Shown: positions 1 through 7,314, counted from the stretch's first letter. The stretch: DNA of 19,770 bases from an uncultured Lachnospiraceae bacterium (GCA_910588865.1 CAJUSJ010000073.1:1-19770), one strand, 5' to 3'. The notes: generated by a model from the letters alone, not told the origin. Program-made: numbers and translations.

Positions 1-98
1 ACCTAAAGGTTTCGCCTACAAGGCGAGGGTTTTAACCCCAGTATACAGACAATAAATACTTGGAATAATATGCGGTTCCTGTTTTTCCATTGGTTCAT
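1..98 (-). pseudogene. Interrupted 5' end of an unidentified gene
   Basis: Reading leftward, an AGGGAG motif precedes ATG codons at 98 and 90. The frame from 90 gives a short peptide containing IPSIYCLYTG and then hits a TAG at 16-18. Past this stop the same frame continues with AKPLG to the window edge, so it looks like the start of a gene broken by a nonsense codon. A TATAAT lies just upstream. I do not recognise the protein with confidence; an insertion-sequence or small DNA-binding protein is possible. It could equally be chance. Confidence 0.3.
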
Positions 99-124
99 GC
101 TCCCTGCATTCTCATTTTGGAACT

Positions 125-130
125 ATTATA
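125..130 (-). promoter_or_regulatory. Possible -10 box
   Basis: A perfect TATAAT on the minus strand lies about 30 bases before the first ATG of the interrupted leftmost gene. No good -35 box is seen at 16-18 bases, so this is only a candidate. Confidence 0.3.
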
Positions 131-218
131 GCATGAATTAATTCTCGACGTCACAAATAAATTTTATCTGTCAAACCAGTCGAAACTATATCTGGCCAGA
201 CAACTAATAGAATATCTA

Positions 219-419
219 TTAAATATTTAATATTCCTATCACGACAAACCTACCGTTCAATTCTTGATAACCGCAAGTTACTAAAAATATCAATGGTTTA
301 TTTTTATCCAAAACAACATCTTTATCATAAAATCCTCTGTCTTTTAGTTCTTGTAGATATTCATCTCTCACTTCTACTGCCCAATACTCTTTACTTCAAT
401 ATTTTAATAAATCCGCAAA
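219..419 (-). pseudogene. Broken fragment of an unidentified gene
   Basis: On the minus strand a single frame reads from FADLLKY through an in-frame TGA into KEYWAVEVRDEYLQELKDRG and on to IFLVTCGYQELNGRFVV before TAA at 219-221. The amino-acid composition and charge pattern look like real protein rather than noise, and it ends in a natural stop. There is no start codon or ribosome site of its own. It abuts and overlaps the Rpn remnant at 404-483 in a different frame, so at least one rearrangement joined them. The family is not recognised. Confidence 0.4.
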
Positions 420-483
420 CTCAAAATCTGTCCGCCCATAACATCATCAATCCTTTCTCTTGACGGATTGTCTTTGGAGATTT
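404..483 (-). pseudogene. Remnant of an Rpn-family gene (C-terminal part)
   Basis: Minus-strand translation gives KDNPSRERIDDVMGGQIL, closely matching KDNPLGERIGDVMGGQIL in the intact Rpn gene at 875-1831. The DNA is also near-identical over this stretch (compare 421-473 with 1059-1111). The frame is closed by a stop immediately before the conserved part and by TAA at 404-406, so only about 25 codons of an older copy survive. From 484 to 623 I see no gene or clear signal. Confidence 0.7.
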
Positions 484-623
484 AAATTGTAAATTGTCCC
501 ATGTCTGCCTTCCTTTCCCAAACTTTCAAATATCACCTATTAATACAATCTATCCTATCATAAAAAGACAGCCAATACAATTTTCTTTATAGCTCCGTTC
601 CAGGCTCCCCAAGGCAAAGTAAT

Positions 624-652
624 CGAGTAGGGGAGGCTCTTCCCCCTACTCG
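624..652. repeat. Perfect 10-bp hairpin
   Basis: CGAGTAGGGG (624-633) and CCCCTACTCG (643-652) are perfect inverted repeats around a 9-base loop. No T-run follows on either strand, so it is not an obvious terminator. The right arm overlaps the left 9-bp direct repeat of the MITE-like insertion. Confidence 0.6.
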
Positions 653-657
653 CTGTG

Positions 658-775
658 AGGTCACTGAAAAAGTCACTTTTTGCCAGGCAGTAATACCATA
701 TATGGAAATTTCTCAAATGTATTTCTCCATATATTGTATTTTGATTAAAGCAATTTGGACTTTTTCAGTGGCCTT
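658..775. mobile_element. MITE-like element with 9-bp target duplication
   Basis: A 118-bp AT-rich block is bounded by terminal inverted repeats GGTCACTGAAAAAGTC (659-674) and GACTTTTTCAGTGGCC (758-773), which are complementary over 16 positions with one mismatch. It is flanked by the direct repeat CTCGCTGTG at 649-657 and 776-784. Removing the block plus one repeat restores a continuous GC-rich sequence. An internal pair, ATATATGGA (698-706) and TCCATATAT (726-734), would let it fold further. It has no coding capacity, so it would need a transposase elsewhere. The parent IS family is not identified. Confidence 0.65.
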
Positions 776-785
776 CTCGCTGTGC

Positions 786-827
786 CGGGGCGGGGCCGCT
801 TCAGCGGACATATTCCTCTCTGCCCCG
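786..827. repeat. GC-rich nested inverted repeat
   Basis: CGGGGC (786-791) pairs with GCCCCG (822-827), enclosing a second hairpin CCGCT/AGCGG (796-800 and 803-807). No T-tract adjoins it. The role is unknown. It lies just downstream of the terminator of the leftward Rpn gene. Confidence 0.35.
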
Positions 828-834
828 TGTACAT

Positions 835-863
835 AAAAAAGGAACCGTCTCCATGACGATCCC
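835..863 (-). terminator. Rho-independent terminator of the Rpn gene
   Basis: Reading leftward, GGGATCGTC (863-855), loop ATGGA, then GACGGTTCC (849-841) forms a nine-pair stem counting G-U pairs. It is followed directly by TTTTTT (840-835). It sits 11 bases past the stop codon at 875. Confidence 0.8.
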
Positions 864-874
864 TCTTTATTATT

Positions 875-1831
875 TTATACCTCCGGATACCTGTATCCGG
901 AAACAATCATTCTACTTTTCAAAATTGGTATGGTAATTCCTAACCTCCTTGCCGCACGTTCCGGGGACGTATCCCCATCCTGAACCATAGAATATATTTC
1001 AAGCGTCCGCCCTTCTTCCCTGCCTTCTTCTCTGAGTTTCTCTGATCTCAATTTCAAAATCTGTCCGCCCATAACATCACCAATCCTTTCTCCCAGCGGA
1101 TTGTCTTTGGGTATTACATAATCCGCAATCCGATTAATCAGTTCAATCAAATCCACATAAAGCTGTCCCTTACTGCCAGTATCCCGCAATTTCGACAATT
1201 GATTATTTATCTCTCTGTAATCATCCAGGAGCCGATCCATTTTCTTTTGATTGACATGATTCGACTTCAGAAAGTGTTCATATCTTAAAATATGGTATGG
1301 CAGCAACAATAAAAGCTGTTTTTCAAATATGCCGCTCACCGTATAATCCTTGGCCATGATTACCGGAACCCGGTACATAACAGACTGTCCATCCGCGAAA
1401 AGCACTTTGACTTCATGATATGACGGCATATCTCTATGATTTCGTATATACAATACACAAGATTCAGGAAAATGGATCTCTGTAATATGATCATCTGTCA
1501 GAGAAAAATGCTCCAAGGCAATGGCAAAATCATATTCCATCATCCGAACCGCCATATTGCCGTCCTTTTCGGACTGACACTCAATATGATAGATATGACC
1601 CCCAATCCGTATAATAGAATCGGTAATCACTTTACCGAATTTTTCGTAATGCTCATTCCTCAGCTGCTCAAATTCCTGTTCGTCAGAATATGCTGTTCCG
1701 AAAACTTCGTTAATCAGCGGAATCAGAAGGTATGGCATCTTCTGCGCTATTGTACGGAATACATCATCAAAAATTGTACTGCTGCCGTTTTCGTTTCCCT
1801 GCTCTAAAATAGCCCCGTCTTCATATTTCAT
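875..1831 (-). CDS. Rpn family PD-(D/E)XK nuclease/transposase-like protein
   Basis: This 318-residue protein has the layout of the Rpn/PDDEXK-transposase family, whose members are recombination-promoting nucleases related to E. coli RpnA. Visible family features are an N-terminal helical segment (residues 20-60), a nuclease core with Asp71 (ITDSIIRI) and HIECQ (Glu84, Gln86), and a charged REEGREEGR stretch before a C-terminal helix-turn-helix-like tail around residues 285-310. Start ATG at 1831 follows AGGGAGAA at a good distance, and a perfect promoter and a terminator make it a self-contained unit. These genes act on DNA in the cytoplasm and are usually multi-copy; a remnant (404-483) and another member (13874-14743) are in this window. 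Whether the nuclease is active cannot be told from sequence alone. Confidence 0.8.
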   Translation of the reverse strand: MKYEDGAILEQGNENGSSTIFDDVFRTIAQKMPYLLIPLINEVFGTAYSDEQEFEQLRNEHYEKFGKVITDSIIRIGGHIYHIECQSEKDGNMAVRMMEYDFAIALEHFSLTDDHITEIHFPESCVLYIRNHRDMPSYHEVKVLFADGQSVMYRVPVIMAKDYTVSGIFEKQLLLLLPYHILRYEHFLKSNHVNQKKMDRLLDDYREINNQLSKLRDTGSKGQLYVDLIELINRIADYVIPKDNPLGERIGDVMGGQILKLRSEKLREEGREEGRTLEIYSMVQDGDTSPERAARRLGITIPILKSRMIVSGYRYPEV

Positions 1832-1851
1832 TCGTTCTTCTCCCTAACCAC

Positions 1852-1880
1852 ATTATATCGTTTGGCCAAATATTTGTCAA
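1852..1880 (-). promoter_or_regulatory. Consensus vegetative promoter with palindromic spacer
   Basis: TTGACA (1880-1875) and TATAAT (1857-1852) are separated by exactly 17 bases, a perfect match to the SigA consensus, about 21 bases before the Rpn start codon. The spacer contains the 10-bp palindrome TTTGGCCAAA (1861-1870), placed where a repressor could block polymerase. Confidence 0.85.
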
Positions 1881-1898
1881 CGTATCCCAAACAAAGGA

Positions 1899-2050
1899 CA
1901 CGACAAACGCATGAATTGACAAACTATGAACAATGTGTTACCTTTAGAACCGACCGAAACGGAGTGTAGAGGGGGCATATGCTTTGCTCCCATAACGGTA
2001 TCGGCCCATGACGGATCAGCGGGGTGATCAGTCATGGAGTGAACAGTAAT
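1899..2050. repeat. Split copy of a short dispersed repeat
   Basis: CACGACAAACGCATGA (1899-1914) resembles the left half, and GTGAACAGTAAT (2039-2050) the right half, of the hairpin-forming repeat seen whole at 14823-14858 and again, inverted, near 8822. The two halves are about 120 bases apart here. No convincing gene lies in this gap between the Rpn and patatin genes. Confidence 0.35.
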
Positions 2051-2105
2051 AAGAGCAGCCACAAAATTATCGTGCGCAGGGACTTTGGGATATCCTCTGT
2101 CCCAT

Positions 2106-2984
2106 TCAGCCTCTCCTTTCCATGAAGACCTCCAGATTCCCCAGCTGCCTTATGGCATCTCTCCGGCCCAGGTCATAGATCTCCTGCAGCTTATCAGGAT
2201 CATGGCAGGTGCGGCCAATGTCCAGCTCCTGGCTGGGGCAGATGACAAAGGCCCTGCCCTCCTCCTGAAGGCGGCGGATCAGTTTTCTGGAATTGTTGTA
2301 CACCTTGTGGCGGTTTTTCATAGCTGCCGCGAACTTGGGATACTGGCGATAATACATCCTGGCCACGGAGGCGTGCTCCGGCTCCTTCACATACTCCCTG
2401 TGGCGCGTCAGAACCACCACATTCCTTTCATAGCCCATCTTCATAAAAGCGTGGACAGGGATGCTGTCGGTACAGCCTCCGTCCAGCAGTTTTTTCCCGT
2501 CATATTCCACGATCCTGGACACATAAGGCAGGGAGGCTGAGGCCCTCAGCAGGTCGATCTGCCCTCTCATGTCCGTGATCTGAAAATATTCCGCCTTCCC
2601 GGTCTCAAGGTTGCTGCAGGTAACATAATAGTTCACCGATGAGCGGCTAAACGCGTCATAGTCAAAGAGATCCAACGTCTCCGGCAGTTCATGGTAACAG
2701 AACTTCTCGTCCACAATATCCCCTGTCCTGACCACATTCCGAAAGCTCATAAACCTTTTGTCCCGGCAATACTTTTTATAATAGCGGATGCCTCTTCCGA
2801 CCTGTCCTGACACAAAGGAGCAGCCATGGATGGCTCCCGCCGACACTCCAATAACTCCGTCAAAGGATATGTTGTGTTCCATCAGCACATCCAGCACACC
2901 TGCCGTGTAGATCCCCCGCATGCCGCCGCCTTCCAGCACCAGCCCGGTCCGGGTATTTTCCTTTTCAAATTCTTCCTTTTCCAT
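2106..2984 (-). CDS. Patatin-like phospholipase (YjjU-like)
   Basis: A 292-residue serine lipase of the patatin fold, expected to cleave acyl chains from phospholipids or other lipids. The oxyanion-hole motif GGGMRG (residues 19-24) is followed by the nucleophile elbow GVSAG (Ser49), and the catalytic Asp lies in LLDGG (near residue 169), so the Ser-Asp dyad is complete. No signal peptide or membrane segment is visible, so it is probably cytoplasmic. The length and the arrangement GGGMRGIYTAGVLD fit the YjjU/DUF6363 type rather than CBASS CapV effectors. GGAGGA stands eight bases before the ATG at 2984. It is divergent from the TIR gene, and the two promoters are back to back. Substrate unknown. 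Confidence 0.88.
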   Translation of the reverse strand: MEKEEFEKENTRTGLVLEGGGMRGIYTAGVLDVLMEHNISFDGVIGVSAGAIHGCSFVSGQVGRGIRYYKKYCRDKRFMSFRNVVRTGDIVDEKFCYHELPETLDLFDYDAFSRSSVNYYVTCSNLETGKAEYFQITDMRGQIDLLRASASLPYVSRIVEYDGKKLLDGGCTDSIPVHAFMKMGYERNVVVLTRHREYVKEPEHASVARMYYRQYPKFAAAMKNRHKVYNNSRKLIRRLQEEGRAFVICPSQELDIGRTCHDPDKLQEIYDLGRRDAIRQLGNLEVFMERRG

Positions 2985-3025
2985 GTAGCGATTCCTCCAT
3001 TCTGCCCCCTTCTTTCTCCTTATTC

Positions 3026-3054
3026 AGTATACCCCTTAATTCCCATCCATTCAA
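3026..3054 (-). promoter_or_regulatory. Promoter of the patatin gene
   Basis: TTGAAT (3054-3049), 17-base spacer, TATACT (3031-3026) on the minus strand, about 40 bases before the patatin start. Confidence 0.7.
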
Positions 3055-3073
3055 TTACTTTTTGAATTTGCCG

Positions 3074-3102
3074 TTTACTTGAGGCAAAAAAATTGATATA
3101 AT
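3074..3102 (+). promoter_or_regulatory. Promoter of the TIR gene
   Basis: TTTACT (3074-3079), 17-base spacer, perfect TATAAT (3097-3102), about 50 bases before the TIR start codon. Its -35 lies 19 bases from the -35 of the divergent patatin promoter, so a regulator bound between them could affect both genes. Confidence 0.7.
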
Positions 3103-3104
3103 TG

Positions 3105-3127
3105 GACAAATATGTCATTATCTGACA
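3105..3127. promoter_or_regulatory. Possible operator in the TIR leader
   Basis: GACA (3105-3108), TGTCA (3113-3117) and TGACA (3123-3127) form overlapping inverted repeats just past the -10 box, at the expected transcription start. The repeats are short, so chance is not excluded. Confidence 0.25.
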
Positions 3128-3154
3128 AAAACGGGGTGATTGAGAGGATTGATT

Positions 3155-5725
3155 ATGAACGAACAAGTTTTTATCAGTTACAGCAGAAAGGATACGGACT
3201 GGGCTGACAGGATCAAGGCGTCCCTGGAATCCAACGGCATCGCCTGCTGGATGGACCGGGAGGGCATCAACGCGGGGGAAAAGTACACCCGCAAAATCAT
3301 CAACGCCATCAAACAGTGCGATATCTTTCTTCTGGTGCTGTCGGAGAACTCCGAGGCGTCAGAGTGGGTTCCTAAGGAGCTGGGAAAAGCTATCCAGTAC
3401 CACAAGTACATTATACCGGTAAAGATCAGCGATTTTGAGATCGAGGAATTTGAACTTCAGCTGGAAAATATCCAGATCTTTGAGCTGGAGAACATCTCCG
3501 AAATACAGTCCCAGATCACACTGATCAATACCATCAAACAGGTGCTCCAGCTCAAACCAGCAGACAGCCCTTCCAGACAGGACCCTTCCCAGGGCTCTGA
3601 ACAAATGTTTTCCACAAACAGCTCCAGCCACAGGTCTGACCAGAAGATTCCGGAAAACAACTCACCTCAAAACTCCACCCGGAGGCTTTCCCAAAACCAG
3701 TCATCCCTGGAATCCAGAAAAGCACCGGGAAACAACCGCGGCCTCTTTCTGTCTCCTGACATCAAAAAGAAGGCCGCCCTTGGGGCAGCTGTCATCTTCC
3801 TGCTGGCCGGGGCCGTCATGTGCTTCCGCCTGATAAAAGCGCCATCCGGCGATTCCCAGACCCTGCCCGCCTCTTCCCGGGAGGCCTCTGCCGGGGCGGC
3901 ACAGGAGTCCGGTGCCAGGACGGAACCAACCCAGTCAGCGCCTGCCCCGGTGTCTGCCAATGAAGTGACCGAGCTGGTCTCCCTTCATATGATGGATTCC
4001 AACAATGCCCAGGTTCAGGAAGACGCGGTCAATTCCGCGGGCCATACTTTTGACCAGGCAGTGTGGGCCGTGGGTTCCTTCTCCGAAAGCTACGCGACCT
4101 ACTATCTGGGCGGCGGCTACACCCGGTTTATGGGCACCTTGAGCTGTCCTGATGAGCTGAACAATTCCGAGACCTACGACTTCATAGTCTATCTGGACAA
4201 TGACCGGACAAAACCCGCGGCGGAATTTACCATGAGCCGCTCCACCCCGCCTGTGGCTCTGGACATTGACCTTGCCGGATGTGATACCATCACCTTCCTG
4301 GCTGCCGAGGAAAGCAGGCTCACCGGTTTTCTCATCTCCGACGGGCTTCTGTACGGATCCGATGAACAGATTCCAGCCGGAGACAGAACCTCTGCCCCTG
4401 AGGAGCCAGACCCTGCCTCCCCGGAAGGGGGCACAGAGAACGGGGTGCCTCTGACTTCCCTTCACATGATGGATTCCCGCAACGGGCAGATCCAGGAAGA
4501 CGTGGTCAATTCCGCGGGCCAGGTTTTTCATGAGGCGGTCTGGGCCATGGGTTCTTTTTCCGAGAACTATGCCACCTTCTATACCGGCGGCGGCTATAGC
4601 CGGTTTACAGGCACAATAAGCTGTCCCGACGAGCTGAACAACTCCGAGAGCTACCAGTTTATAGTCTACCTGGATGATAACCGGAAAGATCCCGCGGCGG
4701 AATTTACCATGAGCCGCTCTACGCCTCCTTTCCTCCTGGATCTGGACATCGCTGGATGCCACACCATAACCTTTCTGGCTGCCGAGGAAAACAGGCTTAC
4801 AGGTTTCGTGATCTCGGAAGGAGCCTTTTATGACTCCCCAGACTCCCCTCCAGCCTCCTCTTTGGACCGCTCCCTGTCCGCCCAGGATACCCAGCTGACC
4901 TCCCACCATCTCATGGCCTCTGTCAATGCCAGCGTTCAGGAGGATGCCATGAACTCCGCGGGACAGACCTTCGATGAGGCCATAGTGGCTGTGGGCAGTT
5001 TCTCTGAAAACCTGGCCACCTTCTATTTAGGACAGAACTACACCCGCTTCGTAGGCACCGTAACCTGTCCCGATGACGTAAACAATATAGAAACCTTTGA
5101 TTTTATGGTCTTTCTGGACAATGACCGCGAGAATCCCGAGACAGAGTTTTCCATGAGCCGCTCCTCAGCGCCTGTCCTTCTGGATCTTGATGTCACAGGC
5201 CGGGAGACCATCACCTTCCTGGCCTCCGAGAAAAACCTGCTTACAGGCTTTCTCCTCTCTGACGCGCGGTTTTACGGACCCGGCCAACAGGCTCCCCTGT
5301 CTCCTGAACCTGACCGCACTGTTTCCGCGGAGGATAACAGGCTGACATCCCATCATCTCATGGCCTCTGTCAATGCCAGCATCCAGGAGGATGCCATAAA
5401 CTCCGCGGGACAGACCTTCGATGAGGCCCTTGTAGCCGCGGGAAGCTTTTCTGAGAACCTGGCCTCCTTCTACTTAGGCCGGAATTACACCCGCTTCACC
5501 GGCATGGTGAGCTGTCCCGAAGATGTAAACAACGGGGAAGTCTTTGAATTTATGGTCCTCTTAGATGATGACCGAAACAATCCCGCGGCCCGGTTTTCCC
5601 TGAGCCGCTCCACTCCCCCGGTCCCTCTGGACATCGATGTCACCGGCCGCGACAGCATCTCCTTTGTGGCTGCCGAGGAAAACCGTCGTACAGGGTTTTT
5701 GGTTTCCGACGGGGAGTTTCAGTAA
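3155..5725 (+). CDS. Membrane-anchored TIR protein with four extracytoplasmic repeats
   Basis: An 856-residue protein, counting from ATG 3155, which follows AGAGGA at six bases; an upstream in-frame TTG at 3140 is less well placed. Order: TIR domain (about 3-130) with VFISYSRKD, CWMD and WVPKEL, where Glu75 sits at the position of the catalytic Glu of NAD-cleaving TIRs; a Ser/Asn/Pro-rich linker (135-200); KKK followed by one membrane helix (about 206-225); an Ala/Ser/Pro linker; then four 125-residue repeats to the last residue. Lysines before the helix suggest TIR inside and repeats outside. The repeats look like NPCBM-type beta-sandwiches (FxLGGGYxRF, D-R-xPAAEFxMSRSxPP), which usually bind glycans. 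Receptor-like signalling or defence is inferred from layout, not proven. NADase activity needs testing, since some TIRs are only scaffolds. Confidence 0.85.
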   Translation: MNEQVFISYSRKDTDWADRIKASLESNGIACWMDREGINAGEKYTRKIINAIKQCDIFLLVLSENSEASEWVPKELGKAIQYHKYIIPVKISDFEIEEFELQLENIQIFELENISEIQSQITLINTIKQVLQLKPADSPSRQDPSQGSEQMFSTNSSSHRSDQKIPENNSPQNSTRRLSQNQSSLESRKAPGNNRGLFLSPDIKKKAALGAAVIFLLAGAVMCFRLIKAPSGDSQTLPASSREASAGAAQESGARTEPTQSAPAPVSANEVTELVSLHMMDSNNAQVQEDAVNSAGHTFDQAVWAVGSFSESYATYYLGGGYTRFMGTLSCPDELNNSETYDFIVYLDNDRTKPAAEFTMSRSTPPVALDIDLAGCDTITFLAAEESRLTGFLISDGLLYGSDEQIPAGDRTSAPEEPDPASPEGGTENGVPLTSLHMMDSRNGQIQEDVVNSAGQVFHEAVWAMGSFSENYATFYTGGGYSRFTGTISCPDELNNSESYQFIVYLDDNRKDPAAEFTMSRSTPPFLLDLDIAGCHTITFLAAEENRLTGFVISEGAFYDSPDSPPASSLDRSLSAQDTQLTSHHLMASVNASVQEDAMNSAGQTFDEAIVAVGSFSENLATFYLGQNYTRFVGTVTCPDDVNNIETFDFMVFLDNDRENPETEFSMSRSSAPVLLDLDVTGRETITFLASEKNLLTGFLLSDARFYGPGQQAPLSPEPDRTVSAEDNRLTSHHLMASVNASIQEDAINSAGQTFDEALVAAGSFSENLASFYLGRNYTRFTGMVSCPEDVNNGEVFEFMVLLDDDRNNPAARFSLSRSTPPVPLDIDVTGRDSISFVAAEENRRTGFLVSDGEFQ
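3980..5722 (+). repeat. Four in-frame 375-bp repeats in the TIR gene
   Basis: Units are 3980-4354, 4457-4831, 4901-5275 and 5348-5722. Each is exactly 375 bp, joined by linkers of 34, 23 and 24 codons. Units 1 and 2 begin SLHMMDS and carry two Cys each (SCPDE, AGC). Units 3 and 4 begin SHHLMAS and keep only the first Cys. Units 3 and 4 are nearly identical in DNA over long runs, for example in the first 75 bases, which points to recent duplication or gene conversion. Confidence 0.92.
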
Positions 5726-5789
5726 ATTGGAGCCAGTTCCCAGAGCAGCAGAAGACTTGCACCGGGTCCCTTACCTCTTAAACGCGAAG

Positions 5790-5827
5790 AAGACGCATGG
5801 ATCATAATTATACGTTCCATGCGTCTT
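5790..5827. terminator. Hairpin between convergent genes, probable bidirectional terminator
   Basis: AAGACGCATGGA (5790-5801) and TCCATGCGTCTT (5816-5827) are perfect 12-bp inverted repeats around a 14-base loop. They lie between the TIR stop (5725) and the MATE stop (5852). The T-rich tail is weak on both sides. Confidence 0.65.
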
Positions 5828-5851
5828 TGCGCTGTTATTATAATATTAAAT

Positions 5852-7231
5852 TCATGTTAATTTTCTCCCCTCTCCCCCTTTAAATGACCGGATATAACGG
5901 TTTGTGTAGAATGTATACACCAGCTGCGCGGCCATAACGCACCAGATCACCGGCTCGCAGAAGATCACCGCCATGTAGGCAAATCTGGGGATAAACACCA
6001 GGACAAACAGGATCTTTCCCACAAACTCAATGATGCTGGACACCAAAGGAAGAATCTTCATACCCAGCCCCTGGAGAGCGAATCTGGTATCCAGAAGGAT
6101 TCCCAGGATCACATAGAAGGGCGTCACGATCCCAAGGTACATGGCCCCGTTGTCCAATACCACAGCCTCTGCGGAACCGGAGATCCATTTCACCAGACCA
6201 GGAGCCCACACCCATGTGACAGCGGTGATCACAATGGTTATGACCAGGTCATACAAGTACACACATTTCATGGCCTTTCGTATCCTTCCTCCCTGATCCG
6301 CCCCCTTGTTCTGGGACACAAAGGTGCTGAACGCGAGAGCCATGGATGAGATGGGCATCATGCTGAACATGTAAAGCTTCCTCGCGGAGGTGTGGGCCGC
6401 TATGATCAGATACCCCAGGCCATTGATGCCGTACTGGAGGATCACAGACCCGGCGGACACGATGCTGCCCATAAAGCCCATGGAAAATCCCTGTCCCATC
6501 AGTTCCCGGTACATGTCCCTGTCCACGGCAAAATGCTTCTTCTCCGGAACAAGGATCCTGCTCTTTTTCAGGATATAGATGACACAGAACACCACCGATA
6601 TTCCCTGGGAGATCACAGTGGCCACCGCGGCTCCCCTCACTCCCATGTTGAACCTGGTGATGAACAAAATGTCCAGGACAATGTTAAAACAGGAGGAGAT
6701 CACCAGAAACACCAGCGGCATAAAGCTGTTTCCCACGGCCCTCAAAAGCCCCGCGCACAAGTTGTAGGCAAACATGACCACAACAAACAACGTTACCGTG
6801 GAGATATAGCTGTAGGCCTGGTCAATGATCTCCGGAGGCGTGTTCAAAAGCCTGAGGAGGGGATAAAGACAGAACTGGGCCATCAGGGTGATCACAAGAG
6901 AAGAAAACAGGCCGATGACCACGGAACTGGCCACGGATTTCTTAAGCTCCTCCATATCCCCGGATCCGAAGCTCCTGGCCGTGACAATGGCCAGTCCATT
7001 GCCGATTCCCAGCCCGAACCCCACCATAAGGTCATAGATGGGGGTGCAGACCCCGATGGCGGCCAAGGACACGTCTCCTAAGTAATTGCCCACGATCATG
7101 GTGTCCATGGTGTTGTAAAACTGCTGGAAAATATTGGAGCCCAGAAGAGGAAGGGCAAACAGTACAAGGGACCGAAAGATCGGTCCCTGAATCATATCAA
7201 TATTTTTTGTAATGGAAAATCTGTTTTTCAT
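5852..7231 (-). CDS. MATE family efflux transporter
   Basis: A 459-residue integral membrane protein of the MATE (DinF/NorM-like) superfamily, which exports drugs or metabolites in exchange for Na+ or H+. Length and about twelve hydrophobic helices fit the family. The start region (DMIQGPIFRSLVLFALPLLG) and QQFYNTMDTMIVGNYLG in helix 2 are characteristic of Firmicutes members. It is the last gene of the leftward series, 83 bases after the GH1 stop. The start at 7231 has only a weak, distant GAGAAAG upstream, so translation may be poor or the true start may be at Met13 (7195). Substrate cannot be predicted. Confidence 0.9.
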   Translation of the reverse strand: MKNRFSITKNIDMIQGPIFRSLVLFALPLLGSNIFQQFYNTMDTMIVGNYLGDVSLAAIGVCTPIYDLMVGFGLGIGNGLAIVTARSFGSGDMEELKKSVASSVVIGLFSSLVITLMAQFCLYPLLRLLNTPPEIIDQAYSYISTVTLFVVVMFAYNLCAGLLRAVGNSFMPLVFLVISSCFNIVLDILFITRFNMGVRGAAVATVISQGISVVFCVIYILKKSRILVPEKKHFAVDRDMYRELMGQGFSMGFMGSIVSAGSVILQYGINGLGYLIIAAHTSARKLYMFSMMPISSMALAFSTFVSQNKGADQGGRIRKAMKCVYLYDLVITIVITAVTWVWAPGLVKWISGSAEAVVLDNGAMYLGIVTPFYVILGILLDTRFALQGLGMKILPLVSSIIEFVGKILFVLVFIPRFAYMAVIFCEPVIWCVMAAQLVYTFYTNRYIRSFKGGEGRKLT

Positions 7232-7264
7232 CTGTCAACACAATTCTTTCTCGTTAATTTTGAT

Positions 7265-7286
7265 CCTCTGCCCGCCAGCAGGCAGG
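7265..7286. repeat. Short GC hairpin downstream of GH1
   Basis: CCTCTGCCCGCC followed by AGCAGGCAGG can form a CTGCC/GGCAG-type hairpin between the GH1 stop and the MATE start. A related sequence beginning with the same CCTCTGCCCGCC lies at 12292-12319, downstream of the macro gene. No T-run follows, so it is at best an attenuator or an RNA-stabilising hairpin. Confidence 0.3.
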
Positions 7287-7314
7287 TTTCCGCCATGCCC
7301 GCTGATGTCAGACA

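Noticed and set aside
624..652. Hairpin 624-652 as a terminator
   Set aside because: The stem is strong, but there is no T-run on either strand and the Rpn gene already has a better terminator at 835-863.
1877..2062. 61-codon leftward open frame between the Rpn and patatin genes
   Set aside because: No ribosome site, unconvincing composition, and it covers the dispersed-repeat half and the -35 box of the Rpn promoter.
2106..2984. Patatin as a CBASS effector (CapV)
   Set aside because: No cyclic nucleotide synthase (CD-NTase) is nearby, and the sequence pattern and length fit the YjjU-like group better.
3140..3154. TTG at 3140 as the TIR start
   Set aside because: GGGGTG directly abuts this TTG, leaving no spacing, while ATG 3155 has AGAGGA at six bases and starts right before the TIR beta-strand.
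3935..4909. 324-codon open frame antisense to the TIR gene
   Set aside because: It mirrors the repeated, GC-biased coding strand; it has no ribosome site, and its own repeats are only the shadow of the 375-bp units.
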